DNA from: Calothrix sp. 336/3
Lineage (GTDB): Bacteria > Cyanobacteriota > Cyanobacteriia > Cyanobacteriales > Nostocaceae
NCBI RefSeq assembly: GCF_000734895.2
Contig: NZ_CP011382.1
Location: 558,001-622,000, forward strand
DNA: 64,000 bases
Reading direction: 5' to 3'
This document shows, one piece after another, positions 32,464 to 41,703 of this stretch. The notes below the pieces were generated by a model. That model worked only from the letters and a program-made list of their open reading frames with translations, did no database searches and was not told the DNA's origin. Numbering within the stretch: the first letter of the stretch is position 1; each line of letters begins with the position of its first letter. The translations under genes were made by a program, and so were the position numbers.

Positions 32464-33711
32464 ATGAAAGTTAGTTTACTGCCGACACTGAATGATGGCA
32501 ATCTTGATGTCAATCAAGTCAATAGTCAACGCCAGTTAGCGATTTCTTTATCTGCGATCGCGGAACCTCTAGATCGCAATGTGCCATTAAATCTCTGTTT
32601 GATTCTCGATCATAGTGGTTCGATGAGTGGTCGTCCCCTGGAAACGGTAAAAAAAGCGGCGAATCAAATTGTTGACCGTTTGAGTCCTAGCGATCGCCTA
32701 TCTGTGGTAGTATTTGACCATCGGGCGAAGGTGCTAGTACCAAATCAAATCATCACAGACCGCGATCGCATCAAGCAACAAATTAACCGTTTAGCGGCGG
32801 ATGGTGGTACTGCCATTGACGAGGGCTTACGTCTGGGTATTGAAGAACTGGCGAAGGGCAAAAAGGAAACTATTTCTCAAGCTTTCTTATTAACTGATGG
32901 GGAAAATGAGCATGGAGATAACACCCGTTGTTTAAAATTTGCCCAGCTGGCTGCTAGTTATAATCTCACCTTGAATACCCTCGGCTTTGGTGATAATTGG
33001 AACCAAGACATCCTGGAAAAAATCGCGGATGGAGGTTCGGGAACACTGTCTTATATTCAGCAGCCAGAACAGGCTGTAGCTGAATTTAGCCGCTTATTTG
33101 ACCGGATGCAAGCCGTAGGCTTAACTAATGCCTATCTGCTGTTCTCCTTGTCTCCTAAGGTGCGTCTGGCAGAACTTAAACCTGTAGCTCAAGTATCACC
33201 AGATACGATTGAGTTACCTGTACAGCAGGAAGCTGATGGTAAGTTTGCTGTGCGCTTGGGTGATTTGATGACGGATACGGTACGGGTTGTTTTGGCAAAT
33301 ATCTATCTAGGACAATTTGCCCAGGGAACCCACACTATCGCTACGGTGCAGGTACGTTATGATGATCCAGCCTTAAAGCGTACTGGTTGCTTTTCTGAAG
33401 GTATTCCTGTGGAGGTGAATGTGCAACCTGCTTATCAACCGGCTGCTAATCCGGATGTGCAATCTCATATTCTGGCTTTAGCTAAGTATCGACAAACACA
33501 ACTAGCTGAGGCGAAATTACAACAGGGCGATCGCGCTGGTGCGGCAACTCTGTTACAAACTGCGGCAAAAACTGCTCTGCAAATGGGAGATGTGGGAGCG
33601 GCAACGGTTTTACAAACTTCGGCGACTCGTTTACAAATGGGAGAGGAGCTTACCGAGGGCGATCGCAAAAAAACTCGTATTGTCTCTAAAACAATTTTGC
33701 AGGATACGTAA
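32464..33711 (+). CDS. von Willebrand factor A domain protein
   Basis: A 415-residue protein with an N-terminal VWA domain (about 42-215). The metal-ion site is intact: D-H-S-G-S in LILDHSGSMSG, the Thr in GGTAIDEGL and the Asp in FLLTDGENEHGD. The C-terminal half is a beta-rich region followed by helices with repeated Gln/Thr/Ala segments (LLQTAAKTALQMGD; VLQTSATRLQMGE). No signal peptide, so it is likely cytosolic. VWA domains mediate metal-dependent protein binding; the partner is unknown. ATG 32464 overlaps the end of a repeat-rich spacer. Confidence 0.92.
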   Translation: MKVSLLPTLNDGNLDVNQVNSQRQLAISLSAIAEPLDRNVPLNLCLILDHSGSMSGRPLETVKKAANQIVDRLSPSDRLSVVVFDHRAKVLVPNQIITDRDRIKQQINRLAADGGTAIDEGLRLGIEELAKGKKETISQAFLLTDGENEHGDNTRCLKFAQLAASYNLTLNTLGFGDNWNQDILEKIADGGSGTLSYIQQPEQAVAEFSRLFDRMQAVGLTNAYLLFSLSPKVRLAELKPVAQVSPDTIELPVQQEADGKFAVRLGDLMTDTVRVVLANIYLGQFAQGTHTIATVQVRYDDPALKRTGCFSEGIPVEVNVQPAYQPAANPDVQSHILALAKYRQTQLAEAKLQQGDRAGAATLLQTAAKTALQMGDVGAATVLQTSATRLQMGEELTEGDRKKTRIVSKTILQDT

Positions 33712-33735
33712 TCTTATAGAAGGGAGGGAATCAAA

Positions 33736-34521
33736 TTACTCCTTCCCTTTGACTAGGATAGATTGAGTGAGAATTGTCACACCTAGGATAATTGTAGAGA
33801 CGATAGCAACTACAGATAAGGCTGTATTGTTGGAGTGCTTGATGGCGATCGCCGTTAATGCCCATACAGTCACCCAGGTGTATGCTGTATCTTGATAGCG
33901 ATAGGTCATCAGGAAAGCAACTAGACTGGCAACGATAACCATGACAATAGTCCATTGGGTTGCTGAAATACCCCAACCATTCCAACCAAGGGAATATAAT
34001 CCACAGGCAACATTCACAATCGTGGCAACACTAATCCAACCCAGATAAATACTAATAGGTATTTTCGCAAACCATTTAAACTGACGCGAAGTAGGATTTG
34101 CAGGATTTTTTAATTGTAGAAATATGGCTATTAACGGGACTAAAATCAATAGCATTGCCCCAATGGAAAGGACAAACATTCGTGCTAAGAATAAGTAGAC
34201 CCAAATAATTTGAGCAATACAAGCAACAATTAATAAAAATCCAGATTTTCGGAGACTGGAATTACCCCGTTGTGATGGTAATAGTTGGTAAATCCCATAG
34301 GTAAATAAACCTAAATAAATTAAACCCCAAATCGCAAAAGCATAATTAGCAGGAATAATCAAAACATCTTTAAAAAGGGTATTAGAAATTTTCCCGATAC
34401 TAGCCCCACCCATAGGGAAAATATTTGACAAAACATTAACAATGAAAGCGGCAATAATAGCCACGAGTGTAGCCAATTGTGGCAAAAAATTTTGGTTAAA
34501 ACCCGAATTAGATTGTTGCAT
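33736..34521 (-). CDS. TspO/MBR-like membrane protein
   Basis: A 261-residue integral membrane protein with about seven predicted helices. The segment PANYAFAIWGLIYLGLFTYG carries the aromatic pattern of tryptophan-rich sensory (TspO/MBR) proteins, and VNVACGLYSLGWNGWGIS is a second Trp-rich loop. It is longer than classic five-helix TspO (about 160 residues), as in the form often found in cyanobacteria. TspO proteins bind tetrapyrroles; whether this one does is inference. It ends 24 bases after the convergent VWA gene and lies 22 bases downstream of the hybrid kinase, so it is probably co-transcribed with it. Confidence 0.85.
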   Translation of the reverse strand: MQQSNSGFNQNFLPQLATLVAIIAAFIVNVLSNIFPMGGASIGKISNTLFKDVLIIPANYAFAIWGLIYLGLFTYGIYQLLPSQRGNSSLRKSGFLLIVACIAQIIWVYLFLARMFVLSIGAMLLILVPLIAIFLQLKNPANPTSRQFKWFAKIPISIYLGWISVATIVNVACGLYSLGWNGWGISATQWTIVMVIVASLVAFLMTYRYQDTAYTWVTVWALTAIAIKHSNNTALSVVAIVSTIILGVTILTQSILVKGKE

Positions 34522-34543
34522 AATTTAGGTAAGGGAATAAGAC

Positions 34544-37306
34544 TCAGCGATCGCCAACTTGGGATAAGGTCTGTAATAATTCTTCGATGGTGTAGGGTTT
34601 GTGTAAGAATGCCTTAGCACCAGCATCGATCGCCTGGGAACGATTACTAGATAAGCCGCTACTGGCAATAATTTTTACCTGGGGATTAATAGCTTGTAGG
34701 GTAAGAATGGCGTTTAATCCACCCATATTAGGCATCATCATATCCATCAACACTATGCTGATTTCGTTTTGATGTTTGGCATAGAGGGCGATCGCCTCAA
34801 TCCCATCTCTAGCTAGAAGGGTTCTATAATTATGCTCTTCCAGAGATGCGGTGGCAATGCTTTGAATAACAGTTTCATCGTCTACAACCAAAATCAACTC
34901 ACCATTACCCATGAGTCTGGTTGCTTCTGTTGTCACCTCTGTTATTGTACCCTCAGCTACGGGCAAGTAGACTTGAAACTGAGTCCCTTTACCAACCTGA
35001 CTCAAAACCTTGACAAAGCCACCATGGTTTTTGACAATACCGATTACCGTGGACAAACCTAAACCTGTACCCTGACCAAATTCTTTGGTAGTGAAAAAGG
35101 GGTCAAAAATCCGATCGATAATTTCCGGGGAAATACCTACCCCTGTATCAGAGACGGTAATCATCATGTATTCGCCCCTATGGGCATCTAAATGCATTCC
35201 CGCAGAGTTTTGATCAAGGACGCAATTTTCGGCGCTAATGTAGAGTTTACCACCATTGGGCATAGCATCACGAGCATTAACGCAGAGATTCATCAACACC
35301 TGATGCAATTGGGTAGGATCGACTGTAACTAACCAAAGATTACTGCTAGGAATATCGGTATAAATTTCAATGGATTTAGCAAATGTTTGTTGGATGATTT
35401 TGGCAACTTCTTTGAGTAAATGTCCAGCTTGTAGGGATATACGTTTCCCTTCTTTCCCCCGCGCAAAGGTAAGAATCTGTTTGACTAAATCCGAGCCACG
35501 CCTGGTACTATTTTCTAGGGTTTTTAACAGTTCTTGGGTGCGATCGTCAATATTTTGCAGCTTCAGGGGTAGTAATTGAGCAATCATTAAAATAGGAGTG
35601 AAAACATTATTTAGGTCGTGGGCAATGCCACTAGCCAAAGTTCCTAAACTTTCCATGCGTTGGGCATGGTAAAATTGTTTTTCTAACTGTTTCTTTTCGG
35701 TAATATCTGTAGAAGAACCACAGATAGCATATACCAACCCAGTATCATCGTAGAGGGGAAATTTGACAGTTAAGTAGGTATGCAATCCCTCCGGATGGGG
35801 AATGACTTCCTCTGTCTGCATAAGTTCACCTGTTTCTATCACCTTGCGGTTATTAGCAGCAAAACTATCAGCTATTTCTGTTGCCCAAAACTCATAAATA
35901 CTCTTACCTACGAGATTCTCGACTGTGGTGGATAGGAGTTCTGCATACTGACGATTGACTAAAAGGTGTCTATTGTTAGGGTCGAGAAGGTAGATAACTG
36001 CTGGAGAATTATCAATAATTGCCCGGATTCTTTTCTCACTTTCTTGCAGTGCATCCTCTGCTTGTTTACGTAAACGCAGTTCGGTATAGACATCGTTAAT
36101 ATCGGTAATTGACCCGACATAACCAATTAATTCGCCATTAATTCCCAATTCCGGAACTGCTTGACCAAATACCCATGTGATCACGCCATCACGGCGTTTA
36201 AATCTGTATTTTGACTGAAATACTAAGTTGTTTTTAACACATTCATGCCATTCTATAAAAATACGTTGGCGATCGCCCGGATATAAAGCTTCTGACCAAC
36301 CCTCCTGTCGTGCTTCCTGGGGTGTTAGTCCGGTAATCTGACACCACTGCTCATTCACATACAGACAATGTCCAGTAATATCGGTACGAAAAATGCCCAC
36401 GGGAACCGCCTGAGCCAGGTTAGCATATCGCCGTTCACTCTCTTGTAGGGCAATCTCGGCTTGTCTCCGTTCAGCTTCTAACCGCGCCCCTTCACTAATA
36501 TCTTTCATAAAACAATAATGTCCAGCAAACTGCTGATACTGATTTTTTGCCGTAATCATTACCAGACGCTTGTAAAATACGGAGCCATCCTTTCGCACTC
36601 CCCTGGCTTCCACTTCCACTTTGCCATCTCGCAACATTTTTTCATAGGCAGTCTGCATCTTGCCCCTATCATCAGGATGCACGGTTCCTTCCCATAGCAT
36701 CCCAATCATCTCCTCCTGGGAATAGCCAACCATGGTGGCATAGGCTTGATTGACTGAGAGATAACGCCCCTGACTATCCAGGCGAGAAATACCTTCCACA
36801 GCATTTTGCAGGGCTGTACTCAACTCTACCATTGCCATCTCAGTTTGCTGGCGTTTATCGTCGATTTCCGTTGCCAGAGCCTGAATCAGATGATAAAGTT
36901 TGTCTTGGGTAAGTAAGCCTAGTAAGTGCCCTTGCTCATCGACCACAGGCAGGTGACGAATGTGATGGTGACTCATTATAGATAGGGCTGTCAAGGCATT
37001 TTCTCTATGAGTTAGGTTAATAACTGGATGCGTCATCACCTGAGAAATTTTCACCCCTGATAAATCCATCCCTGAAGCAATCAGATGGACTATATCTTTC
37101 TCTGTAAATATACCTATTATAGAATCTTCTTCTAATACTAGAACACAGGTATGACATTGTTGGTTTGCACCTCTCAAACCATTACCTTTTTCAGAACTCA
37201 TCAAAGTAATTACATCGATTACAGGTATATCTGGTGTCACACGTAAAGGTGTGGAGATAATCACCTGTTCCAGAGTGGGCAAGTCAATGGAATAAAGGTT
37301 ATTCAT
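34544..37306 (-). CDS. CBS-PAS hybrid histidine kinase with receiver domain
   Basis: A 920-residue soluble sensor. Two CBS repeats occupy about residues 15-145 (TDIPVI..., SQVMTHPVINLTHRENALTA). Three PAS domains follow (about 160-275, 290-405, 425-545), each with a PAC-like end (GHYCFMKDIS; GYVGSITDIN; AICGSSTDIT). The kinase core has His563 in ASGIAHDLNNVFTPIL and G boxes DTGVGISPEIIDRIFDPFF and GTGLGLSTV. A C-terminal receiver has Asp855 in VLMDMMMP and Lys in FLHKPYT. There is no membrane helix, so the signal is probably cytosolic: CBS domains bind adenosine nucleotides, PAS domains flavin or haem or small molecules. Probably co-transcribed with the TspO-like gene. Confidence 0.94.
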   Translation of the reverse strand: MNNLYSIDLPTLEQVIISTPLRVTPDIPVIDVITLMSSEKGNGLRGANQQCHTCVLVLEEDSIIGIFTEKDIVHLIASGMDLSGVKISQVMTHPVINLTHRENALTALSIMSHHHIRHLPVVDEQGHLLGLLTQDKLYHLIQALATEIDDKRQQTEMAMVELSTALQNAVEGISRLDSQGRYLSVNQAYATMVGYSQEEMIGMLWEGTVHPDDRGKMQTAYEKMLRDGKVEVEARGVRKDGSVFYKRLVMITAKNQYQQFAGHYCFMKDISEGARLEAERRQAEIALQESERRYANLAQAVPVGIFRTDITGHCLYVNEQWCQITGLTPQEARQEGWSEALYPGDRQRIFIEWHECVKNNLVFQSKYRFKRRDGVITWVFGQAVPELGINGELIGYVGSITDINDVYTELRLRKQAEDALQESEKRIRAIIDNSPAVIYLLDPNNRHLLVNRQYAELLSTTVENLVGKSIYEFWATEIADSFAANNRKVIETGELMQTEEVIPHPEGLHTYLTVKFPLYDDTGLVYAICGSSTDITEKKQLEKQFYHAQRMESLGTLASGIAHDLNNVFTPILMIAQLLPLKLQNIDDRTQELLKTLENSTRRGSDLVKQILTFARGKEGKRISLQAGHLLKEVAKIIQQTFAKSIEIYTDIPSSNLWLVTVDPTQLHQVLMNLCVNARDAMPNGGKLYISAENCVLDQNSAGMHLDAHRGEYMMITVSDTGVGISPEIIDRIFDPFFTTKEFGQGTGLGLSTVIGIVKNHGGFVKVLSQVGKGTQFQVYLPVAEGTITEVTTEATRLMGNGELILVVDDETVIQSIATASLEEHNYRTLLARDGIEAIALYAKHQNEISIVLMDMMMPNMGGLNAILTLQAINPQVKIIASSGLSSNRSQAIDAGAKAFLHKPYTIEELLQTLSQVGDR

Positions 37307-37838
37307 AATTCAGCCCTAAAAGTGAGATATTATATGTGAAATTTCAGTTTTCAGTTATTAGGATGACTCACGCAACGGTTGGAACAATGCAGAAATTGTA
37401 CCTGTCTGAAATAAGGGTTTCGGGTATTGTTTGCGTCCTGATTAGTTTAAGAGAAATAACTGTTGCCTGATTGAACTATTACCCAGACTCCATCAATAAG
37501 CTACAGAGATACTATAAGTTTCCCACCAGAAATAATATGAGTAGGCAGTGCAAAGTTTAAAAAGCACTTATCAGCATCATATCCTATGTACTAGAAAATT
37601 GTGTATTCTTACTGATCAAACAAAGCAATGGGAATGTTCACCCTTGATGGCTGGGGTTATTGTGTTTAGTTAAGTTTTATCAAGTTAAAATTTTTGTAAC
37701 TAGAAATTCATGAAGAAAAATAGCTGATTCTAAAGCTTAATTGCAATATTCACCGGTTTGATGACGTGAGCAAAAATAGGGTGATAGTTTGGTGATTAGC
37801 TCAAACTTTGATGAGAAAAACCACTCTTCACGAGACTT
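37307..37838. other. intergenic region between divergent genes
   Basis: Separates the hybrid kinase and the small membrane-protein gene. AT-rich; no gene, tandem repeat or obvious terminator was seen. It should contain both promoters. Confidence 0.4.
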
Positions 37839-38015
37839 ATGTATAATCGCAATTCTCGGTCAGATTTGATTACTGCTATGGTGACTGCTGCTGTTGGTGC
37901 GGGGATTGTGACATCCTTCGCTGTCAGTCAGGGACAGAATCCATTTGTAGCGTTAGGGATTACAGGTTTAGCGGTGGCGATCGCCTTATTATTTGAGTGG
38001 GGGATGAGAAGATAA
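37839..38015 (+). CDS. small membrane protein, 58 aa
   Basis: An ATG-to-TAA frame of 58 codons. The product starts MYNRNSRSDLITAMVTAAVG and has two hydrophobic segments (about residues 10-28 and 36-52) ending in LFEWGMRR, so it is probably a hairpin in the membrane. It contains a GCGATCGC octamer (37976-37983), as coding regions here often do. It is convergent with the petN unit. I do not recognise the family. Confidence 0.6.
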   Translation: MYNRNSRSDLITAMVTAAVGAGIVTSFAVSQGQNPFVALGITGLAVAIALLFEWGMRR

Positions 38016-38078
38016 TTTACAGATAGGGTTACAGGATACAGTTTTGGTTATTTCTGTAACCTGCTACCTCATCATCTG

Positions 38079-38240
38079 TCACCTTTTTTTCGGTGCTGTG
38101 CGTCGTGTTTGTTGTTTTTCTTGATCCAAACGACGGCGATCGCGCCAATCGGCAAGGGTTAAGTAACCAACCCCTCCAGTGACTGCAACTAACAACACCA
38201 AAGCAACTAAAGCCAAAATGCTCAGGAATGGATTTTCCAC
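38079..38240 (-). CDS. small membrane protein downstream of petN, 53 aa
   Basis: A GTG-started frame of 53 codons beginning seven bases after the petN stop codon. The product (MENPFLSILALVALVLLVAV...) has one long transmembrane helix, then LTLADWRDRRRLDQEKQQ and a basic tail. GAG/GTAG before the GTG is a weak ribosome-binding site; tight spacing suggests translational coupling with petN. The function is not known to me. If the pairing is conserved in other genomes, a role near the cytochrome b6f complex would be plausible. Confidence 0.65.
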   Translation of the reverse strand: MENPFLSILALVALVLLVAVTGGVGYLTLADWRDRRRLDQEKQQTRRTAPKKR

Positions 38241-38247
38241 GCTACCT

Positions 38248-38337
38248 CTACAGTCCGTTGCGACCCCAAACTACCATTGCAATAGACCAGGTGAAAACCA
38301 CTAATAAAGAAACCCATCCAAGTGTCAAAATTGCCAT
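38248..38337 (-). CDS. petN: cytochrome b6f complex subunit VIII (PetN)
   Basis: A 29-residue single-helix protein, too short for most gene finders. Its sequence starts [20 protein letters not shown] and ends VVWGRNGL, matching PetN as I know it from cyanobacteria and chloroplasts. PetN is one of four small subunits around the b6f core in the thylakoid membrane and is needed for complex assembly or stability. It is followed after seven bases by the 53-residue gene on the same strand. Confidence 0.95.
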   Translation of the reverse strand: MAILTLGWVSLLVVFTWSIAMVVWGRNGL

Positions 38338-38388
38338 AGCCTTACTTTTATACTGAATTTACAAAACTACTCTAATAAATATCATACC

Positions 38389-38438
38389 GGGGAATGGGGA
38401 ATGGGGAATGGGTAGTGGGTAGTGAGTAATGAGTAATA
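38389..38438. repeat. heptamer tandem repeat (GGGGAAT / GAGTAAT)
   Basis: Tandem GGGGAAT units grade into GGGTAGT and GAGTAAT units, in the spacer between petN and recJ. Confidence 0.85.
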
Positions 38439-38550
38439 GAGAATCGATTCAATCAAGTGCAAAAGTTCGGGTGTGTGAGCGCAGCGTAACCTACCATTCC
38501 CAGTTAAATCTCCAGAGTTGACACCAAGACATCTTCTAGCTTTTCCTCCT

Positions 38551-40851
38551 TCACTTCAAGATTGCAGCAATTGTCTTTAGGGGAACTTGAGTAAAGTATT
38601 CTCGTTGGAACTGTTCTTCTCGAATCGCTGTCAAGAATTCTGTGATTGCTGCTTCTGCGGTGGGTGAGATACTAGAAGCTTGATAGTGAATGAACAGCAA
38701 ACGGTCTTGACGCTGAAAGCTGAAACCAAGATGTCGCAAGGCTTTTAAGCCAATTATTAAGCTTTGATTACTAATATTAAGTTTTGCTAAAAGTTGCGTC
38801 CGGGTGACGGGTTGCTGGGTACGACTGAGATATTTGGCAATTCCTACCAATGTTCGCCAAATGCCTTCTGGTGCTGTGATTCCGGGTGTTTGCCAAGCTA
38901 AAACTAGGGTTTTTTGTTCCTGCTGCGATCGCCGTAACCATGCGCGTAAATCTTCCCAACTGGTGGGACATTCTTCTAGAAGCAAAGATTGCTCCGGTTG
39001 TGGTAAGTCCTCACCCAGAGGATTCAAGCGGAAATCCCAGAGATTTTGGGCTAAATTGACTGTTGTTAGGGGATTATCTGCCCCAGGAGCCACATCAATC
39101 AGGCGAACTTCGTAACGTTTTTTAAAACTGTTGTAATCTAACTCAACAATACAGTCACAACGTCCTGGTGGTAATTCGTCTTTGTAATGTCCCCACCAGA
39201 CACCGGGGAAAGTGCTATTTGTCGAGTCGTCACCCAAGTCAAAATCAGTTTTAATGTACTGTACCTTTTTACCCCGCAAATCCTCCTGATTGCGATGCCA
39301 AGCATTAGTAAAGCGACAATTTCGCAAGAGTAACTTAGGAACTGGATTACCCATTCCACAGGGTTCTAGTAACTTTAACTCATTAAATAACTCCTTACCT
39401 AAATCAGCCACAGTCACCAGTAAATCTGCCGTCACCTTTGGTATCAAATTTTTTCCACCAAGACTTTGCCGCAATTGCTGATTAATCGCTTCTGTGAACA
39501 AAGGAATATTTTCCACAGGTAAACTCAACCCCGCAGCAAAGGGATGTCCTCCAAAGCGGTGTAGTAGGTGAGCTTGTCCCTGAACTAGTTGGTATAAATC
39601 AATATCACTCACAGAGCGGGCAGAACCACGAGCCAAGGGATTTGCTGTTTCCCCTGGTTCCGTACTCAGTAGAATAGTTGGTTTTCCTGTTTCCTGGGCT
39701 ACCTGACCCGCGACTAATCCCAGAACACCTACTGCCCATTGGGAATCTTCCAGAACAATCACACTGGTAGTAGATAAATCCATCTGCTTCAGCTTATTGC
39801 TTACCTGCTGGGCAACATCTTTTTGTAGGGATTTGCGGCGGGTGTTGGCTAATTCTGCGGATTCTGCTAGTTGCTTGACATGGTTCTGGTCACGACTTGT
39901 CAGTAATTCTACACAGAAACTAGCGTCACCTTGAATACGACTGACGGCATTAATGCGAGGTCCTAAACCAAAGGAAATATCTGTGGGGCGATCGCCACTG
40001 CGTTGACACAATTCTAATAATCTCCCTAAACCGGGACGACGACGCAGGGTAGGAGGTTGGAGATAATCGGATTGCAGACGTTGAATTCCCACCTGGGCTA
40101 AATAACGACAGTCTCCGCTCAATTGGACTAAATCTGCAATCAATCCCACAGCCACTAAATCGAGTAAATCTTCTAAGGGTTGGCGCGGAACATCAGGCAA
40201 GTATTGATACAAGCCCTCAACTAATTTATAGGCAACTGCCACCCCAGAAAGATGATAGAGAGGATGGTGGTTGGGTAAATAGCGGGGATTAATAATGGCA
40301 ATGGCTGGTGGACGTTCTGGGGGCAAGGTATGATGGTCGGTGACGATGACATCAATCCCCAATTTTTGGGCATAGAGAATCTCGGAAATATTTGTACTGC
40401 CAGTATCACAGGTGACGATTAATTTACATCCTTGCTCTGCTAATCTATCAATTCCCGCACAATTCAATCCGTGAGACTCAGTAAACCGATTGGGGATATA
40501 GTAACTCAGTTGCAGATGCTGGACGAAAAATTGCCCTAAACCATCCCAAAGCACCGCAGTTGAGGTAATCCCATCTGCATCAAAATCACCCCAAATCGCC
40601 ACCTTTTCCCCAGATTCCCTTGCTTGCTGCAACCTCACAACAGCTAGTTGCATTTCTTGCCCAAAATCGCCAGGATTGGCAGGTTTATACACCTGGGAGT
40701 TGATGAAATTTGTCAGCTGTTCGGGTTCCCGAATCCCCCTTTGCCAGAGAATTTGAGCTGCGTAATTACCACTAGAGCCGCGAGTATATTCCTTGACGGC
40801 GGCAATAAACGATTCTGGAGGTTGTTCTGTTGATGCAAGAATCCATTCCAT
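38551..40851 (-). CDS. recJ: single-stranded-DNA-specific exonuclease RecJ
   Basis: A 766-residue DHH-family nuclease that degrades single-stranded DNA 5' to 3' in recombination and mismatch repair. The metal-binding aspartates are in IWGDFDADGITS (Asp89, 91, 93) and the DHH motif is VTDHHTLPPERP (172-174). The DHHA1 motif GGHPFAAGLSLP follows, then the OB-fold. It is longer than E. coli RecJ (577 residues): a cyanobacterial C-terminal extension of about 200 residues (after residue 570) includes a helix-turn-helix-like part (TRTQLLAKLNISNQSLIIGL). Ends look complete. Confidence 0.95.
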   Translation of the reverse strand: MEWILASTEQPPESFIAAVKEYTRGSSGNYAAQILWQRGIREPEQLTNFINSQVYKPANPGDFGQEMQLAVVRLQQARESGEKVAIWGDFDADGITSTAVLWDGLGQFFVQHLQLSYYIPNRFTESHGLNCAGIDRLAEQGCKLIVTCDTGSTNISEILYAQKLGIDVIVTDHHTLPPERPPAIAIINPRYLPNHHPLYHLSGVAVAYKLVEGLYQYLPDVPRQPLEDLLDLVAVGLIADLVQLSGDCRYLAQVGIQRLQSDYLQPPTLRRRPGLGRLLELCQRSGDRPTDISFGLGPRINAVSRIQGDASFCVELLTSRDQNHVKQLAESAELANTRRKSLQKDVAQQVSNKLKQMDLSTTSVIVLEDSQWAVGVLGLVAGQVAQETGKPTILLSTEPGETANPLARGSARSVSDIDLYQLVQGQAHLLHRFGGHPFAAGLSLPVENIPLFTEAINQQLRQSLGGKNLIPKVTADLLVTVADLGKELFNELKLLEPCGMGNPVPKLLLRNCRFTNAWHRNQEDLRGKKVQYIKTDFDLGDDSTNSTFPGVWWGHYKDELPPGRCDCIVELDYNSFKKRYEVRLIDVAPGADNPLTTVNLAQNLWDFRLNPLGEDLPQPEQSLLLEECPTSWEDLRAWLRRSQQEQKTLVLAWQTPGITAPEGIWRTLVGIAKYLSRTQQPVTRTQLLAKLNISNQSLIIGLKALRHLGFSFQRQDRLLFIHYQASSISPTAEAAITEFLTAIREEQFQREYFTQVPLKTIAAILK

Positions 40852-40970
40852 TGTTGAGTGATGGGGTGATTTTTGGGCAAATTAATGATGTCAAAATTTC
40901 AGATACAGCAGATTCGATGTTTATGAGGTGCAGCAACTGATTGAAAAAAGTAATGAATGAGTTATAAATT

Positions 40971-40999
40971 TACTCCTTACTCCTTACTCCTTACTCATT
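40971..40999. repeat. heptamer tandem repeat (TACTCCT)
   Basis: Four tandem TACTCCT units between recJ and the acetyltransferase gene; the complement of the AGGAGTA type seen at 32177-32231. Confidence 0.85.
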
Positions 41000-41043
41000 T
41001 CAAAAGTGCTGTATATTGGTGGGTATTATTTGATGAAAAAAGA

Positions 41044-41679
41044 TTAACTACTTTCGGAATCTCCTTCCATCTTTTGCTCTTTAACTAGAGAATTTAAGGC
41101 TATTTCTCCCACAATACCATCAGATTTTCGGGGACGAATGGGACGAGTTTTTTTATAACCTGCTCTTTCTGCTTTTTGTCGTTCGTAATCGATGAGTCTG
41201 CCATAATGCTCATGTTTACTCAAATTCATCGACAGAAAAATATGTTGACGGATATTGCCGAAACCTTTACGTGTAAAAAACTTGACTGCGGGACTGTTTT
41301 CTGGATCCGTATCCACTAACATAAATCTAGCACCGTCTTCAATCATGCGGGCGATCGCCTTATCAACCAGTTTATCAGCAACTCCCCGACGTTGAAATTG
41401 TGGATTCACACCTAACCACAAAATATAACCATAAGTCCAAGATGCTTTTGTAATAATAGTTCCCAGAATAAATCCTGCCAACTCCCCCTCAATTTCTGCC
41501 ACTAAACAGTATTCTGGGTCAGTATTATATAACCCAATCACCTCCCACTCATCCCAAGTTCGATATAAATAGGGATATAAATCGCTCGTAAATAATTGTT
41601 CCCCCAAATGGTAAACCGGAGCAATATCATCAATCCCTAATTCACGCACATAAACCGCATCAAAATCATCGGTAAACAT
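41044..41679 (-). CDS. GNAT-family N-acetyltransferase
   Basis: A 211-residue acetyltransferase. The acetyl-CoA site is visible in LGVNPQFQRRGVADKLVDKA (Q-x-x-R-G-x-A) within about residues 95-115, followed by FMLVDTDPENSPAVKFFTRKGF, the C-terminal GNAT strand-helix. The last ~45 residues are a basic extension. The substrate is not inferable. It lies 24 bases from the PD-(D/E)XK gene upstream on the same strand and is probably co-transcribed with it. Confidence 0.92.
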   Translation of the reverse strand: MFTDDFDAVYVRELGIDDIAPVYHLGEQLFTSDLYPYLYRTWDEWEVIGLYNTDPEYCLVAEIEGELAGFILGTIITKASWTYGYILWLGVNPQFQRRGVADKLVDKAIARMIEDGARFMLVDTDPENSPAVKFFTRKGFGNIRQHIFLSMNLSKHEHYGRLIDYERQKAERAGYKKTRPIRPRKSDGIVGEIALNSLVKEQKMEGDSESS

Positions 41680-41703
41680 AAAATAGGATATGAATATACA
41701 TGG

